Source: Phoronis australis
Lineage: Eukaryota > Phoronida > Phoronidae
Reading direction: 5' to 3'
DNA: 64,000 bases
Assembly: GCA_002633005.1 (NCBI GenBank)
Contig: NMRA01000034.1
Span: forward strand, 1,427,540 to 1,491,539
The position numbers were made by a program, and so were the translations under genes. The notes below the pieces were generated by a model that ran no database searches, was not told the DNA's origin, and saw only the letters and a program-made list of their open reading frames with translations. Shown one piece after another: positions 15,501 to 27,500 of this stretch (the first letter of the stretch is position 1; every line of letters starts with the position of its first letter).

Positions 15501-18500
15501 TTATTTGAAGAAATTTTGAAGAAGTTCACAAAGGTCGAAAATTCTGCTCAGCAGTGGGAAAGCAGGCAAGTAGTTAAGGCAGACAGGAGGTACTTGAAGG
15601 AGGCAGGTGGCTCTTGAATGAGGCGGGTGGTTCTTGAAGGAGGCGGGTGGTTCTTGAAGGAGGCGGGTGGTTCTTGAAGGAGGTGGGTGGTTCTTGAAGG
15701 AGGCGGGTGGTTCTTGAAGGAGGCGGGTGGTTCTTGAAGGATGCAGATGATAGTTGGAGGCAGATGATAAAATGGACAGGTGGCAGTTGAAGCAAGCATT
15801 AGATGAAGTGATGGGGTATTAGGCCGTGAATATGAAACTGTCAAGTGGCCAAATGACTATTGCAACGTGGCCGAGTGGGTTAAAAGCATATCTACAGTTC
15901 TTATGTGGTTTAACAGATAGTAGGACGATGCCAGAAAAAACGGAATCGAAATGGCCACAAGGTGGGGTAAAATATGTAAAAACCGTCTGAGAATGGACTG
16001 ACATAATCACCTCTTTAAATTTAACAGAAACCTATTCACCAAATTTCATGAAAATTTATAATAATTCCAAGATACAGAGACAAGGGCAAAAAAATAAAAT
16101 TGTCACTACGGGGAACATGGGTATGCAGATCGGTTAGACATTGGTCATCATATGTCACCAGCTTCCTAGATACACATCTGTCATCTGTCAACTATTTATG
16201 GATGCTTAGAGAACAAAGTTTTCACAAGAAGGCACAGCAGTAGTTGAATTTGACTGAAACTAGCTGTCACCAGTTGTCATCTTCATACTTTAGGAACACA
16301 TCACTCTGCTAAACTTTGTTAAGATCCTGCAAGGGGTTTAGCGGATACAGCTTCAGTGGACACAGGACTCCCAGAGAGTTTAAGACAATAATATGCACAT
16401 ATTAAAATTTCAAGAAACATTTCACCACTGTGTAATGCAAACATATACCTTAAATATTTCTAATGCGGCAGTAAAGTTGCTTAGCACTTGCGATACCAAA
16501 AAATTTAATGCCCCAAAAAACTTCATAAATTCAATGATCTTCCAGCATCTCAAGCACCTATACAATCTAATATCCAATATAAACTCAGCCTTTCATTTTT
16601 CCTGTTGTATCAAAAGGCCAATGTTTGACGAATTGGTTAAGGCATGAAATATTTTATGACATAATTTTTAAAATAGGCATAACCTATGGGTGGGCTGGTA
16701 AATGACCGGATTCTGTCGCTTAAGAGTTAAACACCCAGACAAGCAAACTTGTGCTGGTTGTATACAGCATACTAAGGATTCTCAGTAATCATCAATTTGT
16801 TGGCAAAATAATCTTTTTAACAATACTAAAATTTATAGTGCACTATATTGTTAAAATTGGACAAATTTATAGTAAGATAAAGTATTAAGAATCAAGTGGT
16901 TCATAACACATCATTGAACTCCAATGCTAGTTAAGTTGCATCTGTATTTAACAATTCAATTTTTGTAAATAATAAATTGTTTTAAAATTAAATCAACATT
17001 ATCAACAACTGTGTTTGTGTGAAATGGGATTTCTCAAAATAATAGTCACAAAACCCAAACTGCACTCAATCTGACTTTAAAAATATTGAGCAAAAACAAC
17101 AAGGCCAAAAAACAGCTGGCTCTTGAAGCAGCAATGTGGTACTTTGTTTTAGTTTAACTGGACACACCATACAACGCTATTCTTCTGAGAAAACAAATTT
17201 CGATCTTGATGTCACACGTGCGTGTACTCGATATATATAAATTTGAAATTAACTGCCAAACTATGGTCAAAAACTTTAACAACGTAATGACTCAATAGTC
17301 TATAGAAGTTTGAGAGAGAGAGAGGAAGTAATGAAAGTGAAAACTTTTGCCATTAATAAACCCTTTAAAGCTGGGAGGGGTTTTGCAACTTAAAAATGAT
17401 TCTAACCTTAAAGGGATGACAGAGATTTTTTTGACCAAACGAGGGGAATTTCACAATTTTAAAAAAATCAAGGGTCTTGTAGAACTATGCATGTTTTGGC
17501 CCAACCACTACAAACTACAGAGGTAACAGCAACACATATCTGTGCAGTAAGACGACAACATAACTGAACAAGATGGCAACATGCCTATTACTTGTCTCAC
17601 AACACTCTAAAGTGTTACCAAATCTGAGTTCCGTAGATGCAAGAATCTCGTGCACGAAGCTAGTGCAGTCACATGCTTCATGTGTACTACATGGTGATAT
17701 CTCGCGGTCTTGCATGATCATTTGTACTACATGGTGATATCTCGCGGTCTTGCGTGATCTTGCACATTTACGAGGTTCTTGTGCCTACGGAACGCATACT
17801 GGGATTATTCGATTAGAAACGTGCAACGCGATTCCTAAGGCAAACTAATAATAAAAATAAACCAAATGGAACACCTTGACTGGGTAAGTTACCAGGTCTG
17901 TTACTGACGTGTGGCCTCGACGTAACTGTGTGAACTAAAAGTCAAAACACTGATTAACATGCAAAAAAGTGAGACAATCTGGAAGGCTTAAATGAGAAAG
18001 ACTAACATAATGAGTGAATTTTTCTCAAATAGAGGACTTTAAAGTCACAAACAGACAAACAGGTCCTCGCTCACTTATTTAATATGTTATGACAAAAACA
18101 CACCCTCGTCAGCAAATCAACTAAAAACATTTTTTGTTTCGACTTTAAAGCGACATTATCGTGTTCACAGTCAATGCAGTTTTGGAATTGTTATTGGATA
18201 GGAGGCTTTCTGTAGTAAAAACTTTTGAACAAATTTACAAAACAATAAAATTCAATATATTTTTATGAGTTTATTATAAATTGTCAATTATCGCTACTGA
18301 CTGCCCGACATTTGCTGAAATCAAGGGTGTGACTAACACTTTAAAATACTCTGCCATTGAGCGAGTTAGATTTAGCTCAGCAGCAGTGCATTGGCTGTGA
18401 CCGCGAAGTTCACGGTCCGGGTCTGCATTGGGGGTATTCTCAGGAAAACCACCTTTCTCGCCGACAACAGACGTGATTTTTCAAGACAACACTGCACAGT

Positions 18501-21500
18501 TTGAAAACACTACTGAGACATGTGTAGATTTACGAAAGAAGACTCAAACAGTTGCATAGTAAGTAGAAATTCACAGCAATTCTTAGGAAAGCTCTGTTTG
18601 AGCCAAGATAAGACATAAAAACAACATCTGGACAGCAAACAATCAATCATGCTTCCAATTATCCATGTCTTCACAATAACACATTAAATCAGCATGTCAT
18701 CCATGCCTTTACTAAAACAAATTAAACCAGCATGACTTACCAGTATAGCTTCTAGGTAAACGCAACGCCCTGGGCTTGAACAAACTACTTGAGCCTGGCA
18801 GACTAATGTCATCTTTAGCCAGACTAATAGGACGGAACGGAGAGTAGGCATATGTGCGCTGATTGGCCTTTTGATAACGAGGCTGATATTCTGTTGGCTC
18901 ATCAATACTGAGAACTGTGGCAGTGGCAGATGAGAGATACTCATCAGTTTTTCTTCTGTTTTGAAGTTCAGAGCTGGAAAGTAAAAGAAATTATTTTCTT
19001 TTTCAGGATGCAAAAACGATACACCATACTGAATGCAAGTGTCAAAGATCAAGAAACATGCCAATCAAATGCAAATTAGTGAGTTTTTAGTTAAATCATG
19101 CCCAACGCGTTAACCTTAATAGGCAAGTGCAGCTTACAAGATTAGATTAAAATAGGTGCGGATTATGTATCTGCAAGACTAGTGTATCCTGTTTTGAAGT
19201 GCAGCTTCTAAAGATGTAAGAGCAATTTGTTTGTATGAAAGTGAAGTTCTTTAGATGCAAGGGCGGCTCATTTGTATGTAAGTATAGCTTGTTTATAATT
19301 ACAAAAGTGAAACTTGTTCATTTGTACGACGTGCATCATATCACATGCAGGCACAGCGACTTGTTTATAGTTATGTAAGTGTAGCATGCTTACAAAATAA
19401 TAATAGCTTGTTTATCTTAGTGCGGGTTGTTTATGTGTAAGTATAGCTTATTCATTAATTTGTAAATGCAACTTAAGATGCAGGTGCAGCTTATTTATAT
19501 GTAAGTTAGCTTGTTATGACACAGCTTATTTCCATTGTGTACTTCATCTTCTGTTGAGCTCAAAATCTAAAGCATTGCTCCTTCAAGCAATGAAAATAAT
19601 ACAAAATTGCAACTCTGAATTCCAATAACAATACCCTAAAATCCAGAGCTGGACCAACCAAGCGTATGGCGCAAATTCTTAAACCCAAATGCTATTTCAG
19701 TTAGCAACTTTTAAAAGCCATCTGCAATGTGAAAGTGCGTTATTTTAATATTTGCAATTTTAGGGTTGGCTAACCAGCCAACTCAAAAAACTCTGAAGTG
19801 TTTCCCTGGGTCATTGATGGTTTCGATGTTCTTGTTGCCAACGGAAACAGAATCCTATCACAGTAAAAACTATTACAAGACTGATTTTATGAAAGCAAAA
19901 GGACCAGACGAGTTCAATTTTTCATTGTTAGCCACTTAAACATTGTGAAATGCAGTTTTAAAATCATGACAAAAACATTGCACCAAGTGTAACAAAAGAT
20001 ATTTTCAACTTTCACTTAGAAAGTCATTCAAATGCAAAATGCTACTCAATCCATCTCACTGCAGTGCTTGATGCTTAGCTTGCTGCCAAGCCAACAAATT
20101 TAAGCGCATGTTTGATATGTGCTGACAGCTGAGGGTGACAAATGAATTGAATTCACAGAACAATTGCGAAACAAAAGTATAGAATCTAAAAAAATGTAAT
20201 TTAAAGTTTGGAAGCCACCATAAACTTTGAATGAATTTTAGGGTAACTATTGTCTTACCTTGATACTCACTGTGGCAACTTTGTGCCCACTTGGGATCTT
20301 CCCAGGTGGGCAAACACAGGCTGGGCAGAGTTCAGTAACATTAGGATCTCATAAAAAGTAAGACTTTGCGAGGTTCTAGGTCCTACCATTAATGAACTCT
20401 ACCCTGAAGTTGCAGTGAGGACGACCCACACATCACCAGATTAAGTGCAGACTGAATCTAATCGAACCCCAGGCAATTGAGTTAAGAGACACTTTACTGT
20501 AATTGTCACATGATTGTGTGAGTGAACATGTCCTTACATGGATGGCATGCGTCCATTAACTGCCTCATACAGCTTGACCAGAAGTTCCTCCTGCCAGAAC
20601 AAGTCACAGTACTTCTCAGTAATGGCATTCGCAAATGTGAGTAACTTCAAGTTCCCCAAGGACGCTACGTACTCCGCTGAAATGTAAAAATACCTAACAG
20701 GTTAGAGCCACAAATCATGTGTTCATAGCCTCATTTTAGACCTAGTTAGTTTTTGTGGTGGAGGCATGGTCTATAGCGACTATAAAGGGTAAAAAACTAG
20801 AGCCTTTTTCAAAAAACAACTTTAGGTTTTGAACACTAACTGCTATGACCTTGACCTCTTTACTCCAATCAAAACTGATGCGTAGCCTTAAGAACTCATA
20901 CTTCATTATTTTTTCAGACAAGGCTTGTTCAATGTGTAAATTGCTTGTCACAGTAAGTTAGTTTCATGCCAAAGCAATATGCCCATCAGGGGAATTGTAC
21001 GTGATTTTTGTAAATAATTTCAATACAAACACAACAATGTTGCTTTGGAAAAGCAAAATTAATACACCTGAGAAGGAAGTTGGTGTTTTCAACACCAGAA
21101 TTATAATGGTTTTAATCAAGCCAATTCAAAAGTGATTCGTGAAAAACAAATAAATCTGCAACAGTATCTATTGATGACATTGTTAATATAAGAAAGGATA
21201 CGAGATTGAAACGTGTATTTCGTCATGTTAAGCACTCACTTAAAACATATTTTCGAGTTGTTAACCGATTAGAATTTTCATACACTATTGGGTCAAACCA
21301 AGCCTGAATAAAGAGGATCAACGATACTTAGATCAGTTACCCATCAATGTCACAACCCCATTTTGAACAGTTGCAATCAGTGGGAAAGTATAACTTCTGG
21401 ACTTAAATTGTCACAGCTCTTGTGAAAACTTCACAGTTACGCAACACACCACTAATGGAAAAGGTGAACTCCATTCCGACCACAGTAATTGCATGAGGTC

Positions 21501-24500
21501 GTGACACACAACACAAGTATTCAATCAACACACCATGATGTGGGAGTTGAGAGTCAAATGTACTTAGTTATGACCAATGTGCTCCAAGAGAATGTGTCGT
21601 GATTGATCTATTTTTGAACAAGATTCTTTGTGTGGCGATTATAGAGTTTCAGGGATAGCCAACACAGGTAAAATCAATGAGGTTTTGAAGTATTTTTAAC
21701 CCATTTGCATGTTCTTGGTTACAGAAAACATGCCCTGCCTTAGTAAGGAAAACTTTGAGACTGGTTTTGGAAGAGCATGAGGCTAATTCTTTTTTGTTTT
21801 TGAACAAGTCTAACAAGAAAAAAAATTAATGCAGTTTTAAAGAAACTCACCCATAGCAGTATCTTCCACACCATTTTCCAGATATCCATCAAAGGCAAAC
21901 TCTTCACGAATCAGCTTAACAACACGGCTCAGGATTTGTTGGATTCGCAGGGTATCTGGATTCAACAGTCGCTCCACCAACGACGCTGGGGGAAGTGACA
22001 CATTATTCAGTCCACAAACACCACTGTCACGTGACAATGACGGTGACGGGGGAGGGATTGGAGACAGGAGAGGGAGCATGTTCGACTCATCAACTTGTTC
22101 GCTATTTGACAATGATGCACTCTTGTGTGGGGAATCTTCACTGGGTAGAGACAGTGGCAGACGGGACTCAGAAGGGGCACTCCGAGGTTTCTTAACATGT
22201 CCACCAGATGGGGATGATGTTTGCTCGATACTTGTGGACGATGTTGGTGTTGTCCTATCTTCATTTTTATGCAATTTACGAGATCTAGACCCTTCTTTAG
22301 CTTTATCTCGAGGGGACTGCTCCGAATTTCCTGTTCCTTGATTCAAATCAGTACTTACTTTCTTCTTTAGAATACTACGAGGTCTACGCTCTTCTTTGAA
22401 ATTGCCACCAGAGAGACTGCGATCCAGATCAGACTCTGAGGCACTGCTCATTGAAACGTCCTCCTTTGTGACTGAACTGCTACTCATTTTTTTACCAATC
22501 TTTTCTTTGTGTTCTGATTCTGACAAGCCATCGTTTACATCAGTGGAACTTTGCCTCGGTGGCTTCCCTTGTTTCTTAGATATCTTATCATTCATGCCAT
22601 TCCTACTTGGTGGCAAGGGAGCTGCTGATTTGGGGGTCTTCGTCAACTCAGCAACACCAGGTTTTTCCTTTACATTAGAGTTTTCGTGAATGGGAGACTT
22701 TGTGGAATTGTCCAAAATCCTGTCACGACTTGATGAACGAGTTCGCTTTGACTTGGAATGCAATGTTTCTTTGTCCCGTCCAGTGGAACGAGACTGTTTG
22801 ATTTTGTCAGTATTTTTCTTATTGAGACTGGCTTCCTCAAGGTCAATTGTATCGTCAACAAAAATCTCTTCTTGTTTACTCTGCCCCCTTGTCTTTTTGT
22901 CTAACTTGATTCCAACATCTGATTCAGTTCTCTTCGAGGCATGAGGTTGCATCTTGTCAATTCTTGCACTAGACATGTCAGATTTCGACTTAACCACGGG
23001 CTTTTTAGACCTTTCTCCAAGGGCATTGTTGCTAGTTTGAAAACTTTGCTGTTCAGAAGACCTGTTAGTAACAGGCTTATTGCTTTGCAAGGTTGTAGTG
23101 CCCTCTGGCTGTGACACTGGGCTTCCTGTTGTGGGAAACTGAACTGGGATGGCAGGCATGGCCACTGGTACTAGTTGGAAAAGTCCAGTCTGCGGGTCCT
23201 GCTGCAGCTGGAAGTTGGGGAACATTCCCTGTGGAACACCAGTGCCTGCAACCAATGGTATAGGCTGTGCTGTTGGAGCCTGGACAGGAATAGTTGGCGG
23301 CACCGGCATTGTGTGAGGAACTGATTGGACAGCTGTAAATGTTGGTGATGACTGATTGTGTACTTGAGAGGGAGCTGCAACTGCAAGAGGAACAGAACAC
23401 ACAGCAGTAGACTCGACAGTGGTAGATGAGAAAGTGCTGGCGGCTGAAGGAACAGTCGACAAGTTTGCATTGGAATCTGGCTTTTGACTTACTGGGACAG
23501 ACTTGAGTGTTTTCGATAACAATTTGTCACCTCCCACCTCATTTTCAATGTCGGCAGCAATGTTAATGGGCGCACGGTTTTTTATTAAATTTTTCTTCAG
23601 CTGTTTTAAGTTCCGCGCAACTTTGATTTCCTTCTCCGTCGGTGTTCGTGTCATATCTCCCGCAGCTGGTTTTGGCTTGATGGATTTCGCAGACGCATGG
23701 TCTCCAGAAAGTACAATCGGAGTGAAGTGAGTTGCGGAAGAACTAAATGCCGATGGAATTCTGGCAGGATCGACAGAGAGTGGCTTTGTGTTTGCTGGTA
23801 TGGTGCTACGGAATGCTGAAGGGGGGTCAAGATGCACAGGACTACCAGCTAACTGTGAACTCTGCTGGTCAACACCTGTTTTCTCACTTGTTTTCAACTG
23901 GGTTGACATGATACCTGGTCTCTTGTGCAACATTGAGTGAACCTCCATTTCACTAGGTTTGGACGTCTGAAAATAAAGTCATAATGCTCTTAGAATTGTA
24001 ATAAAACCAACATCACTGAAACCTTACAGAAATAAATTCCACAGTATTCTAATAACAATTACTTCTTCAATTTACATTACTGAATTGCAGACAAGAGGGT
24101 TTTCTTCTCATGTCGAAAATGACCAATTTACTTCAAAAATGTTATTTGGTGGATTCCAATACGTGTGCATTGGTTGACCTAGAAAACATTATCCAATCAG
24201 AGCCAGTCTAATAGCTAGTTATGGGTGTCACTGTCTTAGTATAAGCAGGAAGGGTGGTTATCTCTTCCTGGTATCAGATAAAGGACCAGTACTGCTAATG
24301 AGCCAACCGTATTCATCCGTGCTATCGCTCATTAACCCCTGAAACTTCCAAATTTTACTTTTAAACATAGTATACATGCTCACTTCAACCAGCACTCTCA
24401 ATTTATATGATCAAGACTATTTAAAAAGTGGTTGACTGTGTTTGACAGTAAACGCCCATTTCATGAGAATTTTAGCTCCTAAAACATACCCAATTTGCGC

Positions 24501-27500
24501 ACAATTTTAAAACATTCCCACTAAAGGAAGTTAATAACCTCTAGGGAGTGAAAATCAAATCATCGATGCTCTCCTCAACAGGAATATGCTTATAGCCTTT
24601 CACAACTCTTCACAAAGTTTGTAGGATACGGAGGCAGACAACAAAGGACAGACACAAAAACAATGAAAAAGTCACTAGATGAGGGGGCACACCATAGATC
24701 AAACCTGCTTGAAACAGGGCTTGTAACGTTGTCTACGAGACAGCCCATGGACCTATTTTCAGAAATTCCTGGTTTTTGTTATACAATAGCTGAAGGTGAT
24801 TTTGCTCTGTTGAAATGGTGCTTATGAATGAATGCAAAAGTTTCAAGCTTTCACCAGAGTTTTGTTTCCTATTATTCAGCGCATGTTTTATTCTGACTAA
24901 TTCCAACAGGTAAAGTCAGTGCTTTATGGACAGTATAGTTCCACAGACTTAGCTATCCTGTTGTAAAGATCAAGCAAAAACAGAACATAAATTTCTATCC
25001 TAAAACTTATCTACCGTATATGCATGCCTGCAGTAAGTCGCGTGCAGTCACTGAGATATTAAACAACTTTGAACAAGAATCAGTTATTGGTTCTTATTCT
25101 ACAAAAAATCTTTTTGCAGTTTTACCAAACTGAACTCAATGATTAAAGCTGAAAAGGTAATACAAGTTTTGAAATTTATTTTCTTGATTATTCTCATTTA
25201 AATCAGCTAGTTTTCTAACACTGAAAGGGAAAATAAAACAAAAAGTCAAAACAAGAATTCAATTCAATCTAACAACAGAACCAATGTCTTCCAGCTTACA
25301 ATGGTTATGACCTGGGAAGTCAGCATGGCTATTCATTGGAAATAGTCCCAATTCACTTTTAACTGGACAATTTTCCACATGGCTGATTCACAAAGGGAGT
25401 ACCAGCTCTGCTAAGGGTGGATAAAAGCTGCTCTGACCTTTATAAGGCTTTTCCCACTGGCTCTGAAGCTTTGGTGTTGCCAAAGCTTTGGTCAATGGGA
25501 ACACTTAACTTCGGTCTTGAATCGAGGTTAACAACACAGGTCAACTCCGAACTAAAGAGGTGGAATTAACAGCGAAGCATCGACGCTTCGCTACAATGGG
25601 AACACTTAACTTCGATGTCATCGGACTTATCGGCAGGGGTCTCTGCCTGCGTTTGCCCACAGCTGGCGGTGACTGGTTACTATTTGTTAATATTTTGTTC
25701 TAATAATCATTATTTTGCCAGTATACGCATTATGTTTCAATTTATCCACATATTTGCTGTGCCCAACATCTTTTGTGAACCCACTCACCGATGATAATTC
25801 AGGTTGAGGTAAAATTCAGTTCAACCCAAGAGCATGGACTGTCAAGAAAATTTAGAAGAAGTGTAAATTTTGTCCGCCAAGTAATCTTGGACTAACAGAC
25901 CTTGAAAGAAAATCCTAGAAAAATTTTGTAGCTCTTTGCATAAAGATACAACCAAGCATTGTGCAAATTTCAGAGATGTGGAACTTACGACATAATCCGT
26001 CCCCAAGATCTTATAAAAACATGGTCATGTGACAATCAGACTCATTTCTTGCGACTAAAATATTCGTTGCATGTACATTATACATATTATTTATATGTGA
26101 TAATCAAGAATTTTAGTATACATCAGTTCAGTTTTATGAACAAGTATCAGTATTGAAAACGGTAAACACAGTGCTTAATTCAAAGAACTGCTGTTTAGCA
26201 CAAATACCTCAGCAAGCAAACATAGAAATCACCTGGTAGCTGAACAGTGGCTTAAAAGGACCAATGGTAAAGGTCACCCCAAGATGATCAGAAGTCTTGT
26301 AGAGTTGACATCAAGTGACCACTTGCATAGTCCTTCCAGACAAACCTCACTTCCATACCATAAACCACCATTAAACAAAATACCCTTTAAACCTTGCCAA
26401 CACAGCCTGAGCTGTTGAAATACCAGTTATATTCACAGTCATTTACCCTGCCTTTCAGCTTGCAGATAATAGTTAGCTTTTCCCAGTGAACAGCTAGACT
26501 AGAGTAAACACCCATTGTGTTGGGGTCATTGTATGGATATGAAAGGACATGTTTGGATATACACAAGTTCAGAGAGTTATGATGTCAACCAAAGAGATGA
26601 ATTGGAAATTCTAACAGTCTAAGAGTTGACAAGTTTTTGAAAGTAAATTGTTGTTGAGTACAAGCCAACATGAATATATAATAGTGGGCTATTTTCACAC
26701 TTAGCTGCCTCTAAAGTTACACATTAAGTAGTTAAAATTAAGGTCCGTGATACTTTAATTGTACAACATTAGCACATAAATGAATTTACTGATTATTACC
26801 TTTGCAGCACACAGACACATCTCAACACTTAGTAGTGTTGTGGATACGCATATCGCAAACAAAAGAAAATAAATGCTGTGGAAAGCTTAAGTGGAAAAAA
26901 TTCCCAAGACACACATTTTCTATTCGCAAACTAAACATTCATCAGGACTAATAAATACAACTTAAAAACCATAATTTATCATGCCAGGACCTGTAATTTG
27001 TTAAGTCAGGACCAAATTTAAGACATCAGGACAGAAAATTTATCACGCCAGGATCGAAAATTTATTACGCTTGGACCGAAAATTTATCACTGACAGCAGT
27101 ACAGAAACTTTTCATGCAAGACCATGTGACCATCCGCAAGCAGGTGGCCACGAACACGTGGACCTCATTCATGGAGAGAGACAGCGATCGGCTGATTGGT
27201 GATTTAAGAGATCTTGTAATAACCTTTCAGAGAATCATCTTCATTAAATAATGTAATGCGAGCTGTGTCTTTGTAATACTCAGCCATATTTACGTATAAT
27301 GTGTCCAAGTGTACATTGACATCAGAAAGTCAACATCATTGTCATGACGACATAATAGTCGTGGGCGAGACATTGCTGAATGCTTAGCCCTTAATTGTGT
27401 ATGTGGTCTCCTGACATAAAAAATTTTTGGTGTGATAAATTTTCAATCCTGGTGTGATAAATTTTCGGTACTGGCTTGATAAATTTTCAGCCATGCTGAC

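Noticed and set aside
15548-15844. Minus-strand Pro/Arg/Thr repeat ORFs
   Set aside because: Generated by the 20-bp minisatellite in every frame; no splice sites or family support.
18358-18432. Functional tRNA gene
   Set aside because: A- and B-box-like sequences are present but arms do not pair convincingly; treated as SINE relic.
18684-19064. 126-codon minus ORF overlapping exon 10 in another frame
   Set aside because: Open by chance; phases of exons 9 and 11 require the other frame, which gives a typical polar linker.
22007-23730. Several 60-107 codon ORFs inside the large exon on both strands
   Set aside because: Shadows of the 705-codon KNDC1 exon; composition follows from the real frame.
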